DNA of 9,702 bases from Gammaproteobacteria bacterium (lineage in GTDB: Bacteria; Pseudomonadota; Gammaproteobacteria; Enterobacterales; Kangiellaceae): positions 1 through 9,702 of the forward strand of contig JABXIW010000391.1 in the NCBI GenBank assembly GCA_013372875.1, written 5' to 3'. Shown here in pieces: positions 1 through 6,715 of this stretch. Made by a program: the position numbers and the translations under genes. Below the pieces are notes generated by a model, which saw only the letters and a program-made list of their open reading frames with translations, had not been told where the DNA came from and made no database searches. The first letter of the stretch is position 1, and each line of letters opens with the position of its first letter.

Positions 1-83
1 GGCGTTACCTGGCACCCTGCTCTATGAAGTCCGGACTTTCCTCTCCCTATCAAACGATAGGCAGCGACTGTCTGGCCAGCTTC
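1..83 (-). ncRNA. rnpB: RNase P RNA, 5' part (cut by window start)
   Basis: This is the catalytic RNA of ribonuclease P, which trims the 5' leaders of precursor tRNAs. Read on the minus strand, it opens with GAAGCTGGCCAGACAGTCGC, nearly identical to the 5' end of E. coli RNase P RNA (the P1/P2 strands). A short P3 hairpin follows: a 6-bp stem made by 46-51 and 56-61 with a 4-nt loop. Next come the universally conserved block GAGGAAAGTCCGG (32-44) and then AGGGTGCCAGGTAACGCC running to the window edge. P3 is far shorter than in E. coli, as I recall it also being in Pseudomonas. The rest of the RNA lies outside the window. The 5' end at about 83 is set by alignment to E. coli and could be off by a few bases. 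Confidence 0.95.
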
Positions 84-91
84 TGGGCGCA

Positions 92-120
92 AGTTTGCGC
101 AATAAGTGTGAAAAAGGCAA
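92..120 (-). promoter_or_regulatory. Probable rnpB promoter
   Basis: On the minus strand, TTGCCT (115-120) and CAAACT (92-97) are separated by exactly 17 bp. The RNA start inferred from homology lies 8 bp past the -10 box. The -10 box is weak (3 of 6 consensus bases), and the discriminator between it and the start is GC-rich (84-91), as is typical of stringently controlled stable-RNA promoters. An inverted repeat GCGCAA-GT-TTGCGC (87-100) overlaps the -10 box and discriminator. It may be an operator or a chance palindrome. Confidence 0.45.
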
Positions 121-144
121 GAGAAATACAAAACTCAGACATAA

Positions 145-170
145 AAAAAGCTCTTAATTAAGAGCTTTTT
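145..170 (-). terminator. Intrinsic terminator of the three-gene accessory block
   Basis: The 26 bp are a perfect palindrome centred on TTAATTAA, with GAGCTT-type arms ending in A and T runs. On the minus strand the stem continues into seven consecutive T residues (149-143). It begins 18 bp past the stop codon of the gene at 189-575, and the rnpB promoter follows immediately. It should therefore end the upstream transcript and insulate rnpB. The symmetry means it could also work on the plus strand, but no plus-strand gene reads into it within the window. Confidence 0.85.
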
Positions 171-188
171 AAATACTTTTAACCGATT

Positions 189-575
189 TTAGCGTCTTTT
201 GCTGAATATACTCGTCACGTTAGAGTTAGAATCAGCTAATTGCTCAACTGGCATATCCGCTTCAACTTCTGCTTGATAATAGGCTTGATTCTTTTGTACA
301 TGCTCATCTAAACGTCTAACCCACTGCATAGTGTGATTGGCTTTATGCACATCAGAGTAGCGACCATTCATGGCTTCCGCATACTCCATAATCAACCGCT
401 TGGCTTCAATTTCTGCTGGAGTTTCTATTTCATCAGCCACTGGGTTATCTAAAGCAGACAAGATTGTGTATCCCTGATCATTAGCTTTAGCATATTTATA
501 GCCACGCACGAAAACGTATAGACTCACGCCCATAATCGCTAAAGGAACTAAAATTAGTAACAAATCCGTCATCAT
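189..575 (-). CDS. Unrecognised single-pass membrane-anchored protein
   Basis: The 128-residue protein has one hydrophobic helix at residues 4-23, followed by a basic stretch (R24, K27, K30). This predicts an inner-membrane anchor with a cytoplasmic C-terminal domain. Residues 50-105 are charged and probably helical, with aromatic residues scattered through them, and the tail is basic (SKRR). I recognise no family motif. The start has two adjacent Met codons (573-575 and 570-572). No strong Shine-Dalgarno is visible, only an A-rich AAAGAA, which suits the second Met slightly better. The gene begins 31 bp after the stop of the membrane protein gene at 607-1089 and ends at a strong terminator, so it is probably the last gene of a three-gene unit. 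The reading frame is probably real given its clean anchor and operon position; its function is unknown. Confidence 0.7.
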   Translation of the reverse strand: MMTDLLLILVPLAIMGVSLYVFVRGYKYAKANDQGYTILSALDNPVADEIETPAEIEAKRLIMEYAEAMNGRYSDVHKANHTMQWVRRLDEHVQKNQAYYQAEVEADMPVEQLADSNSNVTSIFSKRR

Positions 576-606
576 TTCTTTAATATTTATCGAATTTCTA
601 ATGTTT

Positions 607-1089
607 TCAATGCTTAGCCGAAATACGACCTCTTATAGACTTTACCAGAAGTAATGCGATTGGTGCAAATAAATAAGCGATAATTAGTATACTAATCCCA
701 TTTGAGGATGAAGCATAAACCTGCTTAATAATATCCAATTCAAAAAAATTCCTTTCTAAGTATCTAGCCAAATTAATAAAAGTGTCAAGTAGGAGCAAAA
801 ATGCCACTGGAATAGCAACCTTTTGAACACTTGGGTATTTTTTAGATACCTTTAGAACGAATACCATTGTTACCGTAAATATGACCATCCAAGCTATATA
901 CCAAACAAAAGCAGCATTAGGAGCTTCTAGCAAAGGTTTTTCTAACAATCTTGATATTAGTTCAAAACCCAAAATATAACTTACAAGCTCTGACATTGGC
1001 CTCACCTTTATTAAAAGGTAAGCAAACAATAAAAAAATCAGTAGTAACGTGTAGGTGGTTAAAAGGAGTTTAGCTAACTCGTAATTCAT
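607..1089 (-). CDS. Unrecognised four-helix integral membrane protein
   Basis: The 160-residue protein is almost entirely hydrophobic. Likely transmembrane helices lie at about residues 6-28, 59-80, 91-111 and 131-151. A possible amphipathic segment lies at 33-50, and the C-terminus is basic (IRGRISAKH). I see no catalytic motif, CAAX-protease signature or transporter signature. The DNA is visibly more AT-rich than rsmI or the lpoA operon, which fits an acquired gene. No good Shine-Dalgarno precedes the ATG, and an in-frame TAA lies directly upstream, so this is the first possible ATG start. It lies 43 bp downstream of the GNGGVEP peptide gene and 31 bp upstream of the single-pass protein gene, on the same strand. 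Roles in export, immunity or sensing of the repeat peptide are possible from context alone and nothing in the sequence proves them. Confidence 0.72.
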   Translation of the reverse strand: MNYELAKLLLTTYTLLLIFLLFAYLLIKVRPMSELVSYILGFELISRLLEKPLLEAPNAAFVWYIAWMVIFTVTMVFVLKVSKKYPSVQKVAIPVAFLLLLDTFINLARYLERNFFELDIIKQVYASSSNGISILIIAYLFAPIALLLVKSIRGRISAKH

Positions 1090-1132
1090 TTAATTTTGGA
1101 TTGGTATTCTAACTCGCAAGCCATGTTACTCA

Positions 1133-1375
1133 CTATCTTGGCTCCACGCCACCATTACCTTTAGAAGGCTCTACTCCTCCGTTACCAGAAATACCTGGCT
1201 CTACGCCCCCGTTTCCTTTGGATGGCTCTACACCGCCGTTACCAATTACACTAGGCTCAACTCCACCATTACCGTATAACGGTTCAACGCCACCGTTGCC
1301 TCGGTCTTTTCCTTCAGCGACAAGCGACATCCCTAAAGTAAGTGTTGAAACTAATAATAATGCGCGAACTTTCAT
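1133..1375 (-). CDS. Secreted small protein with six GNGGVEP repeats
   Basis: The 80-residue protein starts with a Sec-type signal peptide: a basic n-region (MKVR), a hydrophobic core at about 5-19, and probable cleavage near residues 20-22 (SLVA|EG or AEG|KD). After a KDR spacer, nearly the whole mature protein is six copies of GNGGVEP separated by LY, SVI, SK, GIS and SK and ending in R. There is no cysteine in the protein and no aromatic residue in the repeat unit. Each copy carries one Asn-Gly pair and one acidic residue. The start is well supported: AGGGG (1382-1386) lies 6 nt from the ATG. It is the first gene of a minus-strand trio that lies after rsmI. I do not recognise the family. 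Candidates are a structural or cell-surface repeat peptide, a bacteriocin-like or signalling precursor, or a substrate for modification. No modifying enzyme is visible in the window. Confidence 0.8.
   Translation of the reverse strand: MKVRALLLVSTLTLGMSLVAEGKDRGNGGVEPLYGNGGVEPSVIGNGGVEPSKGNGGVEPGISGNGGVEPSKGNGGVEPR
1139..1300 (-). repeat. Six in-frame 21-bp units encoding GNGGVEP
   Basis: The units lie at 1280-1300, 1253-1273, 1223-1243, 1196-1216, 1166-1186 and 1139-1159 in coding order, with linkers of 6 or 9 bp. All six encode exactly GNGGVEP. The codons differ from unit to unit, for example GGT, GGA and GGC for the first Gly, AAT and AAC for Asn, and GTT, GTA and GTG for Val. The repeat is therefore exact in protein but not in DNA. 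Confidence 0.9.
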
Positions 1376-1381
1376 TTTAAA

Positions 1382-1386
1382 CCCCT
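1382..1386 (-). promoter_or_regulatory. Strong ribosome binding site of the repeat-peptide gene
   Basis: AGGGG lies 6 nt before the ATG at 1373-1375. It is the best Shine-Dalgarno of the three-gene block, whose other two genes have poor ones. The first gene is therefore probably translated most. The 142-bp region upstream (1376-1517) is very AT-rich and probably contains the block's promoter, but I could not pick one hexamer pair with confidence. Confidence 0.7.
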
Positions 1387-1517
1387 AAGCTACATAAGAA
1401 ATATTTAATATAAGTGAATGTAAAATATCACAGCAGCTAACAAATAAACGTTAACTGTTCGATATTTTTACAGCTGAGCTATTGATTTTGAAATTTAGCT
1501 TTGTTATGAGCAAGCGT

Positions 1518-2384
1518 CTATTTAAGCTCTAAAGCCATTTGATACAGGTCTTTTTTCTTCTCACCTGTCAGTTTTGCGGCAATTTTTGCCGCCTTATTTG
1601 GCGGTAATTCCTGCAACAGCTCCGATAGTAACTGCTTACTATCGAAACTTTGTTCTTGTTTTGACTTCTCTTGTCCTGAAATGATTAGAACGAACTCACC
1701 CTTAGTCTGATTGTCATCTTGTTTAACACATTGGATCAGCTCGCTAAGAGAGCCATCGAGAATGGTTTCATAAGTCTTAGTAAGCTCTCTTGCCACCACC
1801 GCATGGCGCTCGCCGTAGACCTTGGCTGCGTCTTCTAAACTGGCCAAGATGCGGTGCGACGATTCATAAAATACGAGGGTTTCAACTCGATTGACTAACT
1901 CTTGATGTTTTTGCACTCGTGAACTGCTTTTGGCAGGTAAAAAGCCGAAGAAACTAAAACTGTCGGTGGCGATACCGGCTACCGACAAAGCCGTAATTAA
2001 GGCGCTTGGGCCAGGAATAGGACTGATTTTATAACCCTGAGCACGCAATTCACGCACCAATTTAAAGCCTGGATCGCTAATTAATGGGGTTCCAGCATCA
2101 GAAATTAAGGCAATGGAGTCGCCTTGCGCCAGTTTTTGAGCAATCTGCTCTACTCGCGCAACTTCATTGTGCTCATGCAACGAAATCATCGGCGTACTGA
2201 TGCCGTAATGCTGACACAAACGTAGGCTATGACGGGTATCTTCAGCGGCGATTAAGCTAACGGCTTTTAAAGTTTCAATGGCGCGCACAGAAATGTCTTC
2301 AATATTGCCAATAGGCGTTGCCACCACAAATAGGCAGCCAGAATCTGTTGCAGGGGAATGATCAGTCATTGAGGTTTGTGCCAT
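1518..2384 (-). CDS. rsmI: 16S rRNA (cytidine1402-2'-O)-methyltransferase RsmI
   Basis: RsmI uses S-adenosylmethionine to methylate the 2'-OH of C1402 in the 16S rRNA decoding centre. At 288 residues it matches the family length (about 286). Its tetrapyrrole-methylase fold shows the family motifs in order: VATPIGNIEDIS (21-32), AEDTRHS (47-53), ISDAGTPLISDPG (94-106), PIPGPSA (122-128), YESSHR (173-178) and a C-terminal KGEFVL (228-233). The chosen ATG leaves an N-terminal tail of about 15 residues before the fold. No clear Shine-Dalgarno precedes it, and Met6 is an alternative start. The gene is divergent from lpoA, the usual arrangement. Downstream on the same strand comes the accessory GNGGVEP block, which separates it from rnpB. 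Confidence 0.97.
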   Translation of the reverse strand: MAQTSMTDHSPATDSGCLFVVATPIGNIEDISVRAIETLKAVSLIAAEDTRHSLRLCQHYGISTPMISLHEHNEVARVEQIAQKLAQGDSIALISDAGTPLISDPGFKLVRELRAQGYKISPIPGPSALITALSVAGIATDSFSFFGFLPAKSSSRVQKHQELVNRVETLVFYESSHRILASLEDAAKVYGERHAVVARELTKTYETILDGSLSELIQCVKQDDNQTKGEFVLIISGQEKSKQEQSFDSKQLLSELLQELPPNKAAKIAAKLTGEKKKDLYQMALELK

Positions 2385-2404
2385 TTAGTTCACAAGTTAT
2401 CGCT

Positions 2405-2435
2405 ATTATGACGACAAATTGTGATTTGATGTTAA
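2405..2435 (-). promoter_or_regulatory. Possible rsmI promoter
   Basis: On the minus strand, TTAACA (2430-2435, 5 of 6 consensus) and CATAAT (2405-2410, 5 of 6) flank a 19-bp spacer, which is longer than ideal. The start would fall about 15 nt before the rsmI ATG, giving a very short leader and fitting the absence of a clear Shine-Dalgarno. This is weakly supported. Confidence 0.3.
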
Positions 2436-2451
2436 AAATTAGCGGCTCGCT

Positions 2452-2480
2452 TTGCCTAATATCCATTTAAAGCATAGAAT
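2452..2480 (+). promoter_or_regulatory. Probable promoter of the lpoA operon
   Basis: TTGCCT (2452-2457, 4 of 6 consensus) and TAGAAT (2475-2480, 5 of 6) are separated by exactly 17 bp. Transcription would begin near 2487 and give an AT-rich leader of about 70 nt before lpoA. It faces away from the rsmI promoter in the same intergenic region. Confidence 0.55.
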
Positions 2481-2559
2481 ATCATTAAGCAAATAAGCAT
2501 TCTAACTTATTCATTTAATTGTCATTTTAACCAATTTTAATGGCAATGAGCAGGAAAAT

Positions 2560-4401
2560 ATGACGACTAATTTTTCGTATAAAACCATCATTATCGTAGC
2601 TTCAGCATTATTGCTGAGCGCTTGCTTAACCACTCAATCCAGTGCTTCGCGCAACTCCAGTGATATTTATGGCACTCGTTCTAGCCAATCTGCAGACTAT
2701 TACTTACAAGAAGCCAATAAGCGTCAAGGTAGCGAACAAGCCATTTGGAAGCTGCGGGCGGCATCAGCTTTTGCCCAGCAGGATAACTTTGCACGGGCTT
2801 ATCAGACTTTAATCAGCTTTCAGCCAACTCAGTTAACACCTGATCAAAGAAATGCTTATTATTTGCTTAAAGGTGAAGCGGCACTGAGACAGCAAAAAGG
2901 CTTCGAGGCCATTCGTTCGTTGCAAGCAGTAAGAAATAGCGAGCAGCAATCGCGAGCTTGGAATCGTCATCATCAATTGCTGACCGCTGATGCGCTAAAA
3001 GTTAATAAACGCTATGTGGATGCCGCCATAACCCGTATTTTAGCGGCCGATTTGATTGATAGTTCCAGCCAGCTTGAGCGCCAATACCAAGCCGCTTGGC
3101 AGGAATTATCTGACTCACCATTAGGCGCCTTAGAAGCAAAGCGCAGCCGTGCCACCGAGCTAGACGCATTTGCCTGGCTTGACTTAGCCATCACCAAAAA
3201 GCGTTACCAGAACAATGCACGTCTTTTATCTGAAGGCTTGAAAGATTGGGGGCAGCAATACCCTGGCCATACGGCTATCGAATACTTGCCCACAGAAACC
3301 ATTGCGCTAAGAGATGTTGAGTTTTTAGCGCCACGAAAGGTAGCCTTGATCGTGCCGTTATCAGGGCGTTTCGCCAATGTAGGCGGCGCTATTCGTGATG
3401 GTTTTGTGGCAGGTTATTTCCAAAGTCGCCTCGATCGCGGTGAATTGCCAGAGATCAAAGTCTATGACAGCGCCAATGGTGACTCGATGGAGCAGATCTA
3501 TCAAAACGCCATGTACGAAGGCGTTGAAATGGTAATTGGGCCTTTACTGAAAAATAATATCGACCAATTAACTCGCTTTAATCAAATGCCAATTCCGACT
3601 TTGGTGCTAAATCGCTTGAGTCATGACTTCAGCCCAAACAATATGTATCAATTTGGCTTGCCCGTTGAAGATGAAGCGGCACAAATCGCGCGCTTTGCCA
3701 TGCGTAATGGCCAATCTCGAGCCTTTATTATTAATGCCGAACCAAGTGTCGGAACTAGAGCGGCACAGGCCTTCGCAGAAACCTATCAAGAACTGGGCGG
3801 AACGGTAGTACAAACCGCAACCATTGGTCGCAATCAAGATCCTAAAGAAGCCATTACCCGCTTATTGGGCGTGGATAAAATTGAGCAGCGCGCCGATGAA
3901 TTGCAAAATTTACTGAACCTGCCCATCGAATCCTCAGGTCAAGGTAGCGCTAATGCCGATGCGATTTTCTTAATTAGCGATGCCAAGCGTGCTCGCATCA
4001 TTAAGCCATATTTAAACTACTATTACGCTTATAACTTGCCGGTTTACGCTACATCAGATATTTACAATGGTACTAGCAGTCCTAGAACCGATAATGATCT
4101 CTCTGGCATCAAGTTTACTGACTCACCGTGGATGCTAGCGACTAATGGCGACATCCAGCGCTTGAAAAAAGAACTAGCGAAAACCTTACCTAATTCACGC
4201 AGAGAACTAGGCCGCTTTTTTGCACTAGGCCACGATGCCTTTAAGGTTATCCCAGAAATTGGCCAATTATCCGCTTTGCCCGATGCAGCGGTGGAAGGTT
4301 TAACGGGAATTTTAAGCATGGATTCACAAGGTCGCATTCAACGCCAATTGGCTTGGGGACAATACGTTAAAGGCGTTGTGCGCCCTTATAACGATCGATA
4401 A
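2560..4401 (+). CDS. lpoA: Penicillin-binding protein activator LpoA (outer-membrane lipoprotein)
   Basis: LpoA spans from the outer membrane to PBP1A and stimulates its peptidoglycan transpeptidase activity. A lipoprotein signal with lipobox LSAC puts the lipidated Cys at residue 22, with Leu at +2 and therefore outer-membrane sorting. Residues of about 40-240 are helical with TPR-like pairs (for example QLTPDQRNAYYLLKGEAALR). From about 258 on lies the LppC/periplasmic-binding-protein-like domain, beginning VALIVPLSGRFANVGGAIRD and continuing through MVIGPLLK. At 613 residues it is somewhat shorter than E. coli LpoA (678). AGGA (2552-2555) sits 4 nt before the ATG. It is the first gene of a tight operon with yraN 21 bp downstream. 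The assignment is firm at family level. Activation of a specific PBP is inferred from E. coli. Confidence 0.93.
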   Translation: MTTNFSYKTIIIVASALLLSACLTTQSSASRNSSDIYGTRSSQSADYYLQEANKRQGSEQAIWKLRAASAFAQQDNFARAYQTLISFQPTQLTPDQRNAYYLLKGEAALRQQKGFEAIRSLQAVRNSEQQSRAWNRHHQLLTADALKVNKRYVDAAITRILAADLIDSSSQLERQYQAAWQELSDSPLGALEAKRSRATELDAFAWLDLAITKKRYQNNARLLSEGLKDWGQQYPGHTAIEYLPTETIALRDVEFLAPRKVALIVPLSGRFANVGGAIRDGFVAGYFQSRLDRGELPEIKVYDSANGDSMEQIYQNAMYEGVEMVIGPLLKNNIDQLTRFNQMPIPTLVLNRLSHDFSPNNMYQFGLPVEDEAAQIARFAMRNGQSRAFIINAEPSVGTRAAQAFAETYQELGGTVVQTATIGRNQDPKEAITRLLGVDKIEQRADELQNLLNLPIESSGQGSANADAIFLISDAKRARIIKPYLNYYYAYNLPVYATSDIYNGTSSPRTDNDLSGIKFTDSPWMLATNGDIQRLKKELAKTLPNSRRELGRFFALGHDAFKVIPEIGQLSALPDAAVEGLTGILSMDSQGRIQRQLAWGQYVKGVVRPYNDR

Positions 4402-4422
4402 GACTCAACTTGAGGATAATAA

Positions 4423-4809
4423 ATGGCTAAGGAAAGCCGCGAAATTGGCCAAGCCGCCGAAAGTTGGTGCAAACAATTTTTATCTGAAAAAGGATTAGAA
4501 TTTGTGGCTGAAAATTTTCATAGCCGCTATGGCGAAATTGATCTGATTTTTTTAGATAAAAGCGTTGAACCCAAAACCTTAGTCTTTGTCGAAGTTCGTT
4601 ACAGACGTTCAAAAAACTTCGGCGCTGGATTTGAAACGGTAACGCATCACAAACAAAAAAAAATCATTAAAACGGCACAAATTTTCTTACAAAAAGATAA
4701 GCAATTTACCAACCATAATGTTCGATTTGATGTAGTATCCATATCGAGTAAAAATAAAAATTTTAAAGCCGATTGGCAAAGCCATGCGTTCGAAGCAAAT
4801 GCTTGGTAA
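4423..4809 (+). CDS. yraN: YraN family (UPF0102) nuclease-like protein
   Basis: The 128-residue protein is close to E. coli YraN (131). It has the UPF0102 pattern of a PD-(D/E)xK nuclease-like fold: an N-terminal helix with G9 and E13, RYGEIDLI (35-42, with D40 as a candidate metal ligand), FVEVRYR (55-61, with E57 and R59), FGAGFETV (66-73), and RFDVVSI (101-107) near the end. All the expected acidic residues are present, so nothing suggests inactivation. The biochemical role of the family is unsettled. The conserved place between lpoA and the SIS gene is its best-known trait. A GAGG at 4412-4415, 7 nt before the ATG, supports the start. Confidence 0.92.
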   Translation: MAKESREIGQAAESWCKQFLSEKGLEFVAENFHSRYGEIDLIFLDKSVEPKTLVFVEVRYRRSKNFGAGFETVTHHKQKKIIKTAQIFLQKDKQFTNHNVRFDVVSISSKNKNFKADWQSHAFEANAW

Positions 4810-4828
4810 ACTAATCCTAAATGATTAA

Positions 4829-5428
<600 letters not shown>

Positions 5429-5454
5429 ACAGGTAAAGCTACCCAGGAAAACTC

Positions 5455-5970
5455 ATGACTCGAATTAAACTCTTATTGATCGCCTTGAGCTTATTAGTAT
5501 TAGCATCTTGCACTACCTTTGGCACCATCTTTGAAGACAACAGCATCGAATCGCGCGTTGTGGATTTGCTTGAGCCTATTGAAGAAGCTAACCAGCCTGC
5601 CAATATTAATGTCGATAGCCACAACCTTTATGTCTTGGTTTATGGCCAAGTACCCAACGAAATGGTTATTGAGCAAGTCAACCAAGCCATTAATGGTGTT
5701 CCCGAAATTCGCAAAGTTTTTAACGAATTGCGCGTCGGTAACCCAGATGAAGTCAGCGGCTTCAGCGATTCCTGGATCACCACCAAAGTACGCTCAAGTC
5801 TTGCGGCCGAAAAAGGTCTCGACTCCAAGCGAATTACTGTTAGAACCGAAAACAAAGAAGTCTTCCTAATGGGCTTAGTCACTCGCGCCGAAGGCGATAA
5901 GGCTGCCTTAGTCGCTAGAAATATTTCAGGTGTGACTAAAGTTGTTAAAATTTTTGAATATATTGATTAA
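5455..5970 (+). CDS. dolP: BON-domain outer-membrane lipoprotein, DolP-like
   Basis: DolP (formerly YraP) is a periplasm-facing lipoprotein with two BON domains. It binds anionic phospholipid and supports outer-membrane integrity and BAM function. The lipobox LASC places the lipidated residue at Cys19, followed by Thr at +2, so outer-membrane sorting is expected. The first BON domain covers about 29-95, and its N-terminal part diverges from E. coli. The second, at about 105-171, is strongly alike: SWITTKVRSSL (106-116) and TENKEVFLMGLVT (131-143). The 171-residue length is slightly below E. coli (191) because the linker after Cys is short. AGGA precedes the ATG by 7 nt. It is the last gene of the lpoA operon, 26 bp after the SIS gene. 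Its stop codon lies in the outer arm of a long palindrome. Confidence 0.92.
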   Translation: MTRIKLLLIALSLLVLASCTTFGTIFEDNSIESRVVDLLEPIEEANQPANINVDSHNLYVLVYGQVPNEMVIEQVNQAINGVPEIRKVFNELRVGNPDEVSGFSDSWITTKVRSSLAAEKGLDSKRITVRTENKEVFLMGLVTRAEGDKAALVARNISGVTKVVKIFEYID

Positions 5971-6089
5971 AACTGCTGCGCGTCGGTTATACATTGTTGA
6001 AATCTATTTTTTGCCTTGTCATTTAGAAAACTAAACTCCGCATCAAAAAATAGATTTCGCCGCGTCTAACCTAGCTCGCAGGTTTTAAT
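5966..6089. repeat. Long imperfect palindrome between convergent genes
   Basis: The core is a perfect 15-bp inverted repeat, GAAATCTATTTTTTG (5999-6013) against its complement (6044-6058). It encloses a 30-nt loop with its own small stem, TTTAG-AAAA-CTAAA (6022-6035). Outside the core, the arms still match: GGTTATAC (5985-5992) opposes GTCTAACC (6064-6071) with one mismatch, and ATTAAAAC (5966-5973) opposes GTTTTAAT (6082-6089) exactly. The outermost arms contain the stop codons of dolP and of the lipoprotein gene on the other strand. It may end transcription in both directions, although no GC-rich stem followed by a T run is seen. A non-autonomous mobile element or a dispersed palindromic repeat is the alternative. 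Confidence 0.7.
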
Positions 6090-6687
6090 TATGAAAATCT
6101 AACTCTCCTAACTTCAAAAGATAAAGGCTAAATTCGTAAAGAGCACCTTCGTTTGGCATCCACTCGTAATACGATTCTTCTAGCTTATTAGTTTCTAACG
6201 TAACTTGAAAACCCCAACCATCAACACCTACTAGCTTATCTTCGTCTGATTTAGCTTTTTGCTGAATATATACTTGTTGAGCCATTTCTTGGACTTTATT
6301 CCATTCCCTTGAAGACAGTTCACGTTTTATTCCTGCTTTTAGTTTTGGAGCCTTACAGTGCTCAGGCTTTAGATTTTTAAGATCACTAACGCAATCTTCA
6401 AACTTTCCATCATCAGCTTCAAGAACAGCCGAATGAATAATTATCTGCCCATTTTCTTTTTTATATACATACACGTGCGGTGCTGGATTAGAATAAGGAA
6501 GATAGTAAAGACTATACAGTTCTACCGCATCACTATGATATGGTGGAACTCCTAGGGCATCCCAATATTTAATTTCTCTAAGATAATTCCTTTTCCACTC
6601 ACTATCAGTCCAATTTAATGCTGACTTTTGAAAACAAGAAACAAGCAATAGTATAGACGGTAATATTAAGAACGTATATTTGCGCAT
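6085..6687 (-). CDS. Unrecognised lipoprotein with a Cys pair
   Basis: The 200-residue protein begins with a lipoprotein signal (MRKY, a hydrophobic core, then LVSC), so lipidation at Cys18 is expected, and Phe at +2 predicts the outer membrane. The mature part has many Trp and Tyr residues (WTDSEWKRNY, 26-35; ELYSLYYLPY, 56-65) and a Cys pair at 99 and 111 that could form a disulfide. It ends with GWGFQVTLE (157-165) and a helical tail. I recognise no family. The DNA is AT-rich compared with sspA and sspB. It starts 28 bp after the sspB stop on the same strand without a visible Shine-Dalgarno, so it may be read from the pet-ssp transcript or from its own promoter. From my memory of relatives, dolP and sspB are usually neighbours, so this gene looks inserted. 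Confidence 0.75.
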   Translation of the reverse strand: MRKYTFLILPSILLLVSCFQKSALNWTDSEWKRNYLREIKYWDALGVPPYHSDAVELYSLYYLPYSNPAPHVYVYKKENGQIIIHSAVLEADDGKFEDCVSDLKNLKPEHCKAPKLKAGIKRELSSREWNKVQEMAQQVYIQQKAKSDEDKLVGVDGWGFQVTLETNKLEESYYEWMPNEGALYEFSLYLLKLGELDFHN

Positions 6688-6715
6688 TATGTATTTTTGT
6701 TAGCTGTTTTATATA

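Noticed and set aside
1086..1124. A 12-codon mini-ORF whose TGA overlaps the ATG of the four-helix membrane protein gene
   Set aside because: It has no Shine-Dalgarno, and the peptide (MACELEYQSKIK) has no leader-like feature. The overlap may be chance.
1139..1300. CRISPR-like array of 21-bp repeats
   Set aside because: Spacers are only 6 or 9 bp, the repeats differ in DNA at wobble positions, and the array is in frame within a coding sequence with a signal peptide.
1434..1444. An 11-base word, TTTGTTAGCTG, shared with 6696-6706 next to the other accessory gene
   Set aside because: Exact 11-base matches are expected many times by chance in a window of this size on two strands, and the flanks do not match.
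1455..1473. LexA-like box CTGT...ACAG upstream of the repeat-peptide gene
   Set aside because: The half-sites are separated by 11 bases, whereas the gammaproteobacterial LexA box needs 8.
2415..2428. CAAAT-TGTG-ATTTG as a CRP-type operator between rsmI and lpoA
   Set aside because: The TGTGA half-site has no TCACA partner at the required spacing. The AT-rich symmetry alone is not convincing.
5985..6071. Possible integron attC site, since GTTATAC and GTCTAAC resemble core sites
   Set aside because: The cores are in the wrong order. attC begins with an RYYYAAC core and ends with GTTRRRY, whereas here GTT comes first on either strand. No integrase gene is visible.
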